From NCBI RefSeq assembly GCF_950023065.1, contig NC_088681.1:58066836-58130835 (forward strand): 64,000 nucleotides of DNA. The letters are read 5' to 3'. Shown here piece after piece: positions 12,551 through 23,471 of this stretch. The translations under genes and the position numbers were made by a program. Below the pieces are notes generated by a model. It was not told the origin of the DNA and ran no database searches. It saw only the letters and a program-made list of their open reading frames with translations. How positions within the stretch are numbered: position 1 is the stretch's first letter; every line of letters starts with the position of its first letter. The stretch is from Planococcus citri (Eukaryota > Arthropoda > Insecta > Hemiptera > Pseudococcidae).

Positions 12551-14650
12551 TTATTCAAATCAAATCAAATTAACTTTATTTTTTGCAATAGGCAGCATTG
12601 CTGCATTTACAAAGTCGACCTATGTACTAACAGTGTAGGGATATGATAAAGATATAAAAAAAATGAATAATACAATAAAATAATGTGAAATAAAATGAAA
12701 TGAATGCGCCATGTACAGCATTATAGAGGTTTAGGATTAGCACAGTTATTTAAATAGACGCCTTCAATAAAAATAATAGAAACTAAAAAAAAAATATAAA
12801 AAAAAAACAACAACATAATTGTAATAAATCAGAAAAAAATACATTCTAAAAAAATTGAGATATTTTATACATTTATAAAAATTCTTAGAATTATTTACAC
12901 ATCCAAAAATTATTAATTATACAAAAAAAGAAAAAAAGAAACAATGACACTGCAGCTGTATGAATGATCATGAATATTGAAAGATAATGAATCAAAAATA
13001 CTAGGAGTCGCTGAAAGTTCAGTTTCTAATGCACTCAGTTATGTAACAGCGTCCATATACTCATCTATTAAATAAAATGTTTTTTTTTTAGCTGCCATTT
13101 TTTCAGTGTTTTAGAAAATAATTTTGTGCAATTGATAATTTTGATTTCAATTGGAATTTTGTTATAAATTTTTGCAGCTATAAAGTCTATACTAGCTTGG
13201 TAAAATTTAGTCCTGAATTGTGTGCTATGTAGTTGTTGGCTATTTCTAGTATAATGACTATGTTGAGGGGTATGTAATTTTACTATGCCCTTCTTCACAA
13301 TTTGGGCTATCAGATATATGTACATACATATAAGCCGGGTAAGGTTAAAATTTCATTTGAAAGAAAGACATTCTTGCATGATTCTGTTACTTGCATTTAA
13401 TAGATGATTCTTATTGCTCGTTTTTCTATTACAAAAATTCTCTGCATAAGACTGATATTACCGCCCCAAAACACCAAGCCATATGCCATATTAGACTGGA
13501 ACATTCCATAATATGCCATTTTTAATGTTTGCACATTGGTAACACCTTTTAATTGCCGAAGAAGATAATTTATTGATGATAGTTTCCTAGCTAAATAGTC
13601 TATGTGATCAGTCCAAGTTAGACTGGAGTTGATGTATACTCCCAAAAATTTCAGACATTCAACTTTAGTAATAGGCAGTGCCAAATTTAAATTTTGTGTG
13701 CTGTGACCAAAATATATTAGGTTTGTTTTCTCAACATTTAATTTCATTTTATTTATTCTGAACCATGCTACCAAATCATCCACAACCTGCTGTACTGAGA
13801 CACCCATATTCATAGGAATCAGTGCTGTACCGTAAGCGGGTGATATTTGGCAGGTTTTTCTGGGGGTTTTCAACTTTGACGCGCTGTGTAGGTTGTATAA
13901 TTGAAGATAACATAGGCAAATATATGCTTAAAATGATCGTCTATGTTAGTAGAGTAGAATGGGGATGCCAACTTACCCCCAGAGTTAACGGTATTAGCGT
14001 GCGGAGACCTCGCGCAAAAACTGCCAAATTAGCCGGCGATTGGGATATTTGGCACTACATGATAATCTGGTGGGTCACGGTTAAGTCACAGTGGGTAATT
14101 TGGCATTTTCAACACGAAAATCACACGTTTTCAACTAAAAAACCAACTACAGCGAGTGTTGGTACCAATATAACTCCAACTTCATGTATACCATTAGAAA
14201 GAGGATAAAATTCTGCGTATGAAAATGTAACGTTCGCCAATGTAACTTTTTACCAGTTCGGTCGGTAGAGGTAACTTTCCGAGGTGACTTTTTGAATAAC
14301 AATAAACATAATTTCGTAATTTTACTCTCAATTTCCTTAAAATGCATCTCGAAAAGCGGTATTCGTTCTAAATTATTATTTGTGGACTTGGGAAGCCTAG
14401 ACTGTGTGATAGCACTCTGCTGGGTGTTAATCAGTCCCACAGTATGCAATAATATTGCTCCATATGAGAGACTGCCAAATTACCCCCGGACTGCCAAATA
14501 TCACCCGCTTACGGTAGTGTCATCTGCAAATAGGATCAAGTTACTCCTTACATTTTTTGGAAGGTCATTGACGTAATAAATAAAGAACAGAGGTCCTAAT
14601 ATTGACCCCTGTGGAACTCCTTGCTTCAGTTTAACTAATTGCTCATCAAC
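12551..14650 (-). pseudogene. 5'-truncated Jockey-like LINE, RT fragment, interrupted
   Basis: Reading the minus strand from 14650 down, the protein has the RT motif GVPQGSILGPL, then the catalytic FADD (14519-14530). It continues after a transposon insertion with WFRINKMKLNVEKT and FLGVYINSSLTWTDHI (thumb region of LINE reverse transcriptases, 13397-13825). A C-terminal block ends it with HYTRNS and IYNKIPIEIK (13068-13325). The last two parts are in different frames with stops between them, so the copy is dead. The 3' end near 12551 is built of repeated TTGATTTGA followed by ATAA. No endonuclease or ORF1 is present, which is the usual result of incomplete reverse transcription. The family assignment to the Jockey/CR1 side rests on these motifs. 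Confidence 0.85.
13830..14514. mobile_element. 685-bp TIR element (Tc1/mariner-like MITE) inside the LINE
   Basis: Perfect 24-bp terminal inverted repeats at 13830-13853 and 14491-14514, beginning CCGTAAGCGGGTGATATTTG. The target dinucleotide TA is duplicated at 13828-13829 and 14515-14516. Removing the element and one TA restores the LINE frame exactly across the RT active-site region, which proves insertion into an existing LINE. A CTGCCAAATTA motif recurs near 14024 and 14472, possibly subterminal binding sites. No transposase is encoded; the ORFs inside read across the inverted repeats. Confidence 0.93.
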
Positions 14651-16230
14651 TCACACAATCAGTATCGCAGGAATCTGAAATTTCAAGCAAATTACATAGG
14701 AATTTCAATCTCCATTCTCCATTCTCTTTTTCCATTTTAATACGTATTATGCAGATTTCTATTGGAAAAATTTCACTCTATTCCAGGCTCAGCTGATAAA
14801 TGAGTACAATACAATGAATGGCTAAGAAAATATAAACGCCCTCTCGAATCGAAATACTAATGATGCGGAATTATAGAAAAAAAAAAATTGACGAAACAGT
14901 CGAAAGTTGTAATAACCTTTTCCCAAGGTACAAGGTTACCTCTTCCTACACCTTTCTGTAAATGGTCAGTGCAGGGTTCACTGCGTTTCGAACCTCACAT
15001 TCTCTGTACAGAAGTACACATTCCGTTACCTACGTGTAAACCTATAATACGTAATTAAACAAAAATATGATTTTCATTCAAACTTGACGAAAAAAAATTA
15101 TTTCAGCGAATTGGATGGATTTTACGAGGCAATAACGGTATCTATTTGGCTGGCTGGCTGGGCTTTGTTTACAGTCATGCTCGATCGCTCATTCGGTTTT
15201 CTAGATTATCTGCTATATCGCTGCTAATGGTTGATGACGAGGTATGAGGATTGCAGTATATTTTGCAGAAAAATAATCATCGAAGAATTTGTTGGCACAC
15301 AGCAGAAGGAGACAAGAGGTACCAAGAGGCAATAGCTCGCACGACTCGAACATCGTTTACGTTTACACGATGTAGGATTGTAGGTGCACAAAGATGTGTA
15401 CAAATTTCATCGTCGTCGTTGATAAGTTTCTCATAATAATGGTCAGCGGCCGTGACTGTGGAAAGGTACTCGCCGCTTCGGTCAAAAACTGGTTACGAAG
15501 CGAATAAATTTGTTCATTCAGGGAACACATTACATAGGTATATTTACATCGTGATAAACAACAACTCCTCATGATCGCGAGCTACAAAAAGAAGAGTGAG
15601 AACCTCAGAGCTCACAGCAACAAAGAGACAGATGCAGAGAAAAATTACTCTCGTACCGTTAAACCTGCGCATTCCATTCAAGCACCCTTCTATATTTCGC
15701 CACTAAATTGCAAATTCATTATTTCTGGCTTATCAAAAAATACCAATTAATAAACTGCAGAATTACGATCCTCCTAACGTTAGCAAGTGAGGTAGGGAAC
15801 TTGTCCACTACTCGAGATGAGAAACTGGAAGAAATTCTTATACCTGGTACGTTTATACGTTGTATTTCCTCCTCCTCTCTTGTCGGTACCATCGAAGCTT
15901 TGCTCTCATGTGGTCTTCCACTTCGACAACAACAGTCTACAGTTTACCTACCTACGCAACCAGTTCTCATTTTCTTCCCCGGTGTACTTACATTTACAAT
16001 ACCAAGAGATAAGCGACCAGCCAACTCTGAACATTGAACGTCGTCGTGGTAATATCCGAGAGCCTTCGTAATTATACGTGTCGAAGAGTCGAACGTTATC
16101 CATCTTTACAAAAGAAAGAAACGAGTTTTTATTGCATTCTTTTGTTTCCTTTATACCTACACGAAGACTCCATCGAGACGTGCGTATATTATTCTTTCTT
16201 TTCTTCCTTCTTCTTCATTAGTATATATAC
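14651..16230. other. No gene recognised
   Basis: Single-copy within the window and less repetitive than its surroundings. The ORFs (15708-16037, 15817-16071, 16034-16249) overlap in different frames and show no domain. The region could contain introns or untranslated parts of a gene whose coding exons lie elsewhere, possibly linked with the minus-strand ORF at 16.24-16.51 kb. Confidence 0.35.
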
Positions 16231-16243
16231 CAGATTCGGTTTT

Positions 16244-16511
16244 CTATAATGATTCTGAATCTCTCGAATGAACCGTGCAAGTGCGAATGGTAGCTTTGAA
16301 CTTGACCACGGATTTGCCACTCTTGCCAGGTGCGTAGGTGTAGGAGTTTGTCGTCTTCTTAAACGTATCGCGGAATTTGCCCAGTGGCAGGTTCAAATGC
16401 TCTGAGGAGTGAAGGGAGGCTGTGGTTGCGTGAGATCTGTAGTAGTTGTCAAGGTCGTCTTGGAGTTGGGATTGCAATCTTGGGGAGATTTTTGACCTCA
16501 GGCTGAACTAG
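16244..16511 (-). CDS. Possible terminal coding exon, hydrophilic protein, unknown
   Basis: An open frame on the minus strand ends in a stop at 16244 and is open up to about 16511, where a stop lies upstream. A possible acceptor (TTCAG) lies just after that stop. The encoded 80-90 residues are hydrophilic and rich in Ser/Thr/Lys/Arg, with LQDDLDNYYRSH, LPLGKFRDTFKKT and YAPGKSGKSVVKFK. This is quite unlike the Phe/Lys/Asn-rich translations of the surrounding noncoding DNA, and the local base composition is richer in G and C. There is no ATG at the head of the frame, which suits an internal or last exon. I do not recognise the family; it may also be chance. Confidence 0.35.
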
Positions 16512-16559
16512 CCCTTGAGACGATATCCTTTGTACTTGTAGATGTGCGCAGGAATCATA

Positions 16560-17510
16560 AACTTACTATTTGTTGGAATTTTTATTTCAAATTTTTTTTT
16601 TTTTGGGGGGGGATTGCTCGATAATTTTTTATTTGATTTTTCCTATAACATTCAAAACTGAGCTTTTTTGGGCCAAATTTACTTCGTTGAAAGCGTGAGA
16701 ACGCGATTTTAACATTTTTTTGAAGAGTAAAATCGCAGAATTTGACCCAAAAAAGCTCAATTTTGAAAGTTACAGGAAAAATTAAATGAAAAGCCTTTTT
16801 TAGTGGTGCCCAAAGTGGGGGGGGGGCTCTGAAAAAAGGGTACAAAATTACGAATATACAGGAAGTTTAATTAAACTTTTTCACCTAGATAATTGATTAT
16901 ATGTAAACGTCGCGTTTGGCGCAAATCGCAGGTTTCGAGTTTTGCAGGCGTTCACAAAGTATGGAAATTACGAAAAATTGGAAAACTGGATTTTTGAGTA
17001 CCAGCTGAAGATTTCATTAAGCTCAAAATTCGGTAGGATGGGGGTCTTTTGAATACTAATAAACTGTAAAAAGCTTTTTGGCAGGGTTCAAAAGAGGGTA
17101 GAGGTTCAGAATAGTAGTTCAAAAATTTTCCTAAAATTAACCCCCCCCCCTCCCTTCCCCCGATTTCTGTCCCGATGGTCGAAAATTTAAAAAATATCAC
17201 CTCACATAACGTTTATCGAGGTCAAACAAATATATTACGCTAAAACAGTTTTCAAAAATAATACTCAGGGGTTTTTATAATTTTTTTTATCCACAACTTT
17301 GGGAACCCCTGAAGCCCCAAAAGAAAATGATCATTTTGGGTCAACTAACCACGGATGCGTATTTAGGACATTTTATGAGTGGTTGAGTCGATATAACTGT
17401 CTGGGCTCAAAAAAAGACCTCATTGCAACTCCTCCTTTTTTGTCAAACCTGCTGATTTTATGGGAAAATTTTCTTAATTCTCAGGATAATTTATTCGGGG
17501 CCCAAGATTA
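16560..17510. other. No gene recognised; imperfect inverted repeat
   Basis: Around 16640-16790 the phrases TTCAAAACTGAGCTTTTTTG (left) and AAAAAAGCTCAATTTTGAAA (right) face each other, with the intervening sequence also partly complementary. This is a small foldback of about 150 bp. G and C homopolymer runs lie at 16606, 16818 and 17141. No coding signal. Confidence 0.45.
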
Positions 17511-17514
17511 GATC

Positions 17515-19560
17515 TGATTAGGTTTGAACATGAATTAATCAGATCAAAAAATTGATCAGATTACCCGTGGTCAGATCAGATTGGATCTAGGGAATGTCCG
17601 CATCAGATCGGATCTGATCTGATCTGAATCAATCAAACAGGTCTCTGAACCAATCAAAACTTTATTATCAGTGCATCTTATAATAGAACCGGTTAGATGT
17701 GATCAGACCCAATCAGCGAGTTCCCTTATGAGATTGGATCAGATCTGAACGGATCTAAATTTTGAACTGATCAAAATCCTGATTTGATTAGATCTGGTCA
17801 GATCAGATGGGACTGGACCCAGTGAATACCGGGATCGAATCTGATTAAACAGATCCCAGCATATTTATTGAGACCAGACCAGACCCATACAGGGGTCTCT
17901 CGTTCTATTGGATCTGCTCAGGTCTGAGTTGATGTGAACTGACCAAAACTTTGATCTGATTGGATCTGATTAAACCTGATCTGGACTGGTCAAACAAGTT
18001 TGAAGAGCTTGCTCTGAAGTCTAAAGGATCAAAACTCTGATCTAATTAAATCATGATCGGATCAGATTTGATCCAGGCAATGTCCAGACCAAACCACATC
18101 AGATCTTATCAAGCAGGTCGGATCAGATTTATTCAAATCTGATGATCAGATCCACTCTGGAGTCTCCTATTGGATTATATTCTATCTTGATTGATGTTAA
18201 GTTATATAAACTTTGATATGATCGGATCAGATCAGATCAGATCAGGTTGTATCCAAGGCATGTGTTGATTTAGGCAGATTTGATCTTATCTGATCTGAAC
18301 TGTTTTTACTGGGCTGAAGACCTCTCTAAACTATCCTGAACGGTCAAAGTTCTTATTTAATTAATTAGATCTGCTCAGATCAGATTTGATCCTGTGCAGA
18401 TGCTGATATTTTTAGTATGGGTAGATCTGCTTTCAGGCGTGCGGTGAGGATGGCATGGGAGTAGGAGTGGGGGTGCAATGGGAGCTGTATGTGAACCATT
18501 TCATATTCTGTATCTTTTCCTTTGGTTTTCTATGTTTTTTGTTTGTTTTTTGTTTTATAAGTATTTCTTCTGTTTGGTGTTATACCTTTTTGCTTATTTC
18601 TTACCTTCTCTTTTAGATAGGAAGAACTACATTTATAAATATTTCTTTTGTTTTTTTTCTCCTTTTTGTTTGTATTTTTGTATTTCTCAAACTTGTTTCT
18701 CTGGAGCAAATCATAGTCGTATCTCTTTAATTATAAATGGTCTCTCCTGTAATTGGCTTTAGCTGTTGGAGAGACCTAAATTGTAAAATAAATAAATAAA
18801 TAAATGCCCAGATCAGATCAGTTCTATTTAAATCTGATCAAATCCAATCAGATGTCCGCCATCGAATCAGATCTGATCTGAATGGATTAATACAAGTCCG
18901 ATCAGATCAGATTTGCCTACTCAAACCTAATCAAGTATTCCTCATTGAATCAGATCCGACCTGAGTGGATCTTGGAAGTGCCCTGGTCGTATCAGATCTG
19001 ATTTGAATTGATGAACTGATCAAAAAGATCAGAGGAGCCCAACGGCGTGCCCCTATTGAATTTCTTATTTGGTCTGAAAACTAATATAAATTTTAAGCTG
19101 ATCAAAACTTTGATCTGATTGATTGGTCCTTATTAGATCTGCTTCCATCAAATAATGCTCAATTAGGTGCCTTCTGTTGAATCAGATCAGACATTAACAG
19201 ATCTAAATAATTCTAATTCGACCAATACTCTGATCTGATTAGACCTGGTCAAATCAGATGGATCGAGCGAATGTCTGGATCAGAACTGATGAAACAAGTT
19301 CAACTAGATCAACATCTTCAGATCTGATCTGGCCCAATCAGGTATCCCCTATTAAACAATATCAGGTCTGAATTGATGTAAGCTGATCAAAACTGTGATC
19401 TGTCTGGATCAAATCAGACTAAATCAGACCGGAATGAATCTAAAGCAATTAAAGTTTTGGTCTGGTTGGATTCATGTAATTAAGTGGTGTCAAATCAATT
19501 TTGAATCAGGTGATGTCCAGATCAGATCTGATGTCATTACATCCTATCATTTTCCATTGA
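17515..19560. repeat. GATC-saturated degenerate satellite, block 1
   Basis: Long run dominated by GATCAGATC, GATCTGATC and GATCTGATTAGATCTGGTCA, with recurring phrases AACTGATCAAAACTTTGATC and a GGATCCAG-GAATGTC-like segment. The larger phrases recur at intervals of very roughly 170-190 bp (for example near 17745 and 17935, and 19210 and 19380). Units are heavily diverged. A LINE 3' end interrupts it at 18440-18805. A second block of the same family lies at 27985-30000. Confidence 0.8.
18440..18805 (+). mobile_element. LINE 3' end with terminal hairpin and (AAAT)n tail
   Basis: Non-satellite island inside the GATC block. It ends in a perfect hairpin, GGTCTCTCC at 18739-18747 and GGAGAGACC at 18768-18776, followed within a few bases by (AAAT)n up to 18804. 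A 3' stem-loop plus a short tandem tail is typical of several non-LTR retrotransposon families, where the RT recognises the stem. Upstream there is only a T-rich 3' UTR-like region, and the 94-codon ORF at 18478-18762 is not convincing. The 5' boundary is approximate. Confidence 0.6.
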
Positions 19561-22500
19561 GTTCACAAATTTTGAGACAAATTAGTTGACTTAGGGTAAG
19601 GTAGCCTATAATGGACCAATTATTTGTTTTTGAATGCCATGGTGGCTGTAATTGAGCTAAAAACTTCGTCGATAGGTAGCTTAATGTGTGTACCTACCTA
19701 CATCTAAGGTACAAATACATTTTAGTATCATATTCCAAAGCAGCAAAATTTTCAAAAAATCCCAAGTGAGTCAAATAAATTGTTTTCTGTAAAGTGTCAA
19801 AAATTTAAAAAGTAAATTTTAGGTTCCCAATATGGACCACTTTAAAAATTCAAAAACCAAAGGCTGCAATGTTGTAAAAATGTCAATTAATCAATAAAAT
19901 AACATTCAACCATGGGTCATTCATTACATGTCAATTCGACCAAACAAATGTCATGTCTTTCGATTTCGCTAATTTTTTGTTTTTTCAATATCTACCCACC
20001 CAATAAGTAAGAAACCAGCAATTAGTTTTGTCCCAGCTTCCTCAGGGGGTGGGTGGGGGGAGAGGCTTCAATTATTTTCACATTGTCTCGAGGTACTCAA
20101 CTTCAGCAGCGCATTACTCCAAAGCTATGATACTTTGATCAAAACTGGTTTTACAGTTCGAAAGGGAATTGTATTTTGAACTTTTTCAAGTATTTTGAAA
20201 TTTTCAAAAGTTGAAAGTTGATTTTTCAAATTGAAAGTTCAAATTTCAAAATAGCGTTGTAAGTGCGAGCTACCATTTGAAATTCTGAAAAAATTTCCAT
20301 AGATGTACTTTTTGGTGCTTTTTCGAAATATTCAATTTTCGAGATGGGATCTTGTAATGGAGGGGAGCACCCCCTCCTCCAAATTTGGGCAGAACTTTCA
20401 AAAAAAATCTGGGGCATGTGATATATCGAATTGCATGTTTTTGGTGACGCTGAACACGAATATGACGTTAGATTTTCGATTGGACCTCATCCACGGCCCC
20501 CAGCACCTCCCCTTTTTATTTCACCCCATATGGAAATCATTACCAATTTGGGGAGGTTCTGGGAGAGGTCAAGTTGAAAAACTAAGACTATATTCGTGTT
20601 CAACAATATCGAAAACATACTATTTCATGTGTCACACGAATGAAACCATTTTTTTGACTTTTACCTTCTTTGGGGGGATGCTGGTGAAGGAGGGCTATAA
20701 GAGAAATCGTATAAAAAATGTAAAAACACAATCCATTTAAAAAGTGGTTTGAGTATGTGAAGCCTTCGAGCACGCGAAGGAATCCCTCTGGCAGGTCTCT
20801 TCCGCATTACCACCAAGACCAGTCAAGTATCAACATTGCTCCATGCAACTGTGTGTTCATTAATTTCCAGAACCAGTCTGACCATCGATTATAAACTTCG
20901 AATTGGCGATGGCAAAAAAAAAAGATCGATTTTATCCTTTTCGCTTACTCGAGTACTGCTACTCGTATTAAAATTACACCACGGTTGTTTGTGTACAATT
21001 GTACAATGTAACACCTGCTGCTACGTAAAAGTACACAGTACCATCATCTTGAAATATACGTATTCTTCGAGAGTTATTCAGTTTTATTTTTTATTCCGAA
21101 CACGATGGAAGGTATGTACTTGTGTCTGTATGTGTACAAAATGTGCGTCGTGTATTGAATCTGTTCGATGAGATTTCCTCGTCTTCGTCGTTGTCGTCGT
21201 TATTGCATCTTGGCGCGAAATTTCGACGATTTTTTATAGTGTTTGTTTGTTGGCGCTGGATTCTGAAAAGATTCGAGTCGGAGGAAGAACAGCAGAGAAT
21301 TTTCTAGAGGTAATTTCGAATACCGAATACAGCTATGTAGGTGCTCATTAATCTGGCAACCCGACCTGAGAGAATCCCTTGTGAAGGGATTACCAACATT
21401 GAACCGGATGTGAGGCGGTAGTACCTTCGAATTTTAGGTTACTCGAGGGAGGAAGTTAACCTGTTAACCCTTTTTTTTTCAGCTCGTCATCGTCTCTACG
21501 AGTAGGTACATACTTCATTCAAAAATTATTATCGTCGGTATACTCTATTCTATTCAATGACATATAAAAGTCTGGTAGAGAACCAGTTCAGAACGTTGTA
21601 AAACACGAGGTGTATTCCACGCTGTGTATTCATCGTGCCCAACCAGCTCTTCATCGTTCTGCTAATAAAACGTCTAGCTCAACTTGCAATAAATGTAGTA
21701 TGTGAGTACTACAATATGTAGCGATTCATCCTCGTATCCGGAAATAGTACCAACCCAGCATAGTTCCTTTTTCGGCCGGTTATCAACCCACCGTAGATGT
21801 AATTTTTTCGCCTTGCGTGTGTCCCCTCGACCCCCCTTCCTCCCGCAGCTCTTCGGTTCAATTTCTCTCTAATGTACATACAAGTACCTCTACCTACTGT
21901 ACTCTACTTACTCTATTGAGTATTGCTGGTCCTATCCTATGTGCTTCTATGTCTACGGTTTGTGTACCTAACTACCAATCTATGTATATGCAGGTGCAGG
22001 AAAAGGGAAACGAACAGCGGTCTAACCAGTCGAGCGCATCTGCCTTCAGCACGTAATGTCGGCTAATTAACTCGATGCTTTGTACCAGTTTGATAATCGT
22101 ATACTTGCCAATACAGTGTCAATGCTTGGCTTTTTTTTGTTGTTTTTGTTTGGGTACTTGACGACCATATGAACGATTACAAAGTTCGTTGTGTCGTGTG
22201 CTATGGGGAGCTGCATGCTGGGAAGTGATAGTTTTTACAGTTTTTAAATGCTTGTTATCTGCCATGAGGTAAAAGTTATCTTTTTCGATTGTCCCTTCAT
22301 CCTCGTACAAACGTCAGCGGTTTTGAAATTGGTCGTAGTCTATGAAGAAAGTACTCGGTATGAGGTTCAAGGACAATTACACCAACTGAGTCCTTTTGTG
22401 ATTTGAAAAAAAAATTGGCGAAAAAGCTTTTGCCATACTTACTGATGGTGAAAAATGTACATTTTTTTGTAAGTCACAGTGCTCTACTAGACTGAAGTGC

Positions 22501-22835
22501 GACGCGATGTTCCTTCCTATGATTTCTCTGGAATGAATTCGATCACGATTTAATTTGATTTGAAAAAAAATGAATGAATACATCGAATATTGTGTTACTT
22601 ACCGTTGAATTACGAAGCGGATTTTTCTCATTTCCTCGAGTTGTTTTGTTTGTTATTATGTGTCGCGAGAGACTTATACCCTATTTTTTTTTTCGTGTAT
22701 CCTGTTTCGTATACTGCTGAGTAATTGATGACGTTTTATGACATATACTTGTACCATGAATTATTGATCGAGTTATTTTATTTGATATCAACTCGTCTTA
22801 TATACTTTGAATAATTGTGAAATCATGATGGGGTA
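19561..22835. other. No gene recognised
   Basis: Part repetitive (about 20040-20720 shares phrases with 2240-2720, 9000-9170 and 47200-47290), part single-copy (20750-22830). The single-copy part contains TCGTCGTCGT runs and TACCTAC microsatellites. ORFs of 111 codons or fewer on both strands show no recognisable domain. No splice-supported gene model could be built. Confidence 0.4.
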
Positions 22836-23238
22836 TGTGATAGCGCATTTAGGCGCTATTCGTTACGGCAACACTGCCGTACCTCGTTATCGTCAGTTTT
22901 AGATGATATTTCCATAGATATGAACCCTAAACTGGATCGGAAGCTCGTGAAGCAAAAATTCTATTCACCTCCGGAGATAAGCCACGCCCTCCGTAGATAT
23001 ATTTGCATTCACCTCCGGAGAAATACACGATTTGCGATTGGCTGATTTTTTTGCTTCACTTTTTCCTGTACATTTTAAATGTAAGCAGCCGATCCAGTTT
23101 AGGGTTCATATCTATGGATATTTCATCAGATTATGTTTACGTTCGAGTAGTTAGAATATACGAATGCGTTCGCGTGTTATTTTATTAATTTTAATAATAA
23201 ATATGATTATTTACGACGATCTTTATTGAGTTATAATA
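22836..23238 (+). repeat. 5' LTR, with 204-bp MITE inserted
   Basis: Matches the 3' LTR (27431-27621) without visible difference once the MITE and its 8-bp duplication are removed. It starts TGTGAT and ends ATAATA rather than the usual CA. Near its start it carries a small inverted repeat, TAGCGC and GCGCTA. AATAAATATG near the 3' part is a plausible poly(A) signal region. Confidence 0.95.
22913..23116. mobile_element. 204-bp MITE with 8-bp target duplication (hAT-like)
   Basis: Perfect 28-bp TIRs at 22913-22940 and 23089-23116, starting CATAGATATGAACCCTAAAC. GATATTTC is duplicated at 22905-22912 and 23117-23124. The 3' LTR has a single GATATTTC and no insertion at the equivalent place, giving a clean before/after pair. 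An 8-bp duplication points to the hAT superfamily or another 8-bp family, although the first bases of the TIR are not the common hAT CAG. Inside, CACCTCCGGAGA occurs twice. Confidence 0.95.
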
Positions 23239-23239
23239 T

Positions 23240-23250
23240 TGGCGCAGTCG
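23240..23250 (+). promoter_or_regulatory. Primer binding site, tRNA-Ser type
   Basis: TGGCGCAGTCG begins one base after the 5' LTR. It is complementary to CCA plus the discriminator base and 3' acceptor strand of an insect tRNA-Ser, whose 5' end reads GCAGTCG. The same primer choice is known in some Drosophila gypsy-group elements such as 17.6 and 297. Confidence 0.8.
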
Positions 23251-23273
23251 GTAGTGTAGTTCGCGACGTAATT

Positions 23274-23471
23274 ATGGATGCCAACATGGCTGCAGCGATT
23301 CTACAATTGCTCACCGAGCAGAGCAAAGCTCTCACGAATGCCGTTGCACGGTTAACAGAATCTTCCGTCACCACCAGCGATGTTTTGAATACCACTACGT
23401 CCGGTGGCAGCAACTCTTCGGCTCCAATCGTCCGACTTGTGAAAGCTTCGAGAATTTTATCTCTAGACTAG
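23274..23471 (+). pseudogene. gag, N-terminal fragment before frameshift
   Basis: Starts at the first ATG after the primer site (MDANMAAAILQLLTEQ) and runs about 65 codons to a stop. The frame is lost around 23420-23440: downstream of that, the gag-like sequence RTCESFENFISRLEVYF continues in the reading frame of the next entry. The shift is one base and lies in an unremarkable stretch without a slippery heptamer, so a small deletion is more likely than programmed frameshifting. Confidence 0.75.

Noticed and set aside
13822..14576. ORFs inside the 685-bp TIR element
   Set aside because: They cross TIRs and LINE junctions in several frames; no transposase motif is present.
20303..20740. 145-codon plus ORF
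   Set aside because: Overlaps a dispersed repeat whose other fragments (2.2 and 47.2 kb) do not keep a frame; no domain.
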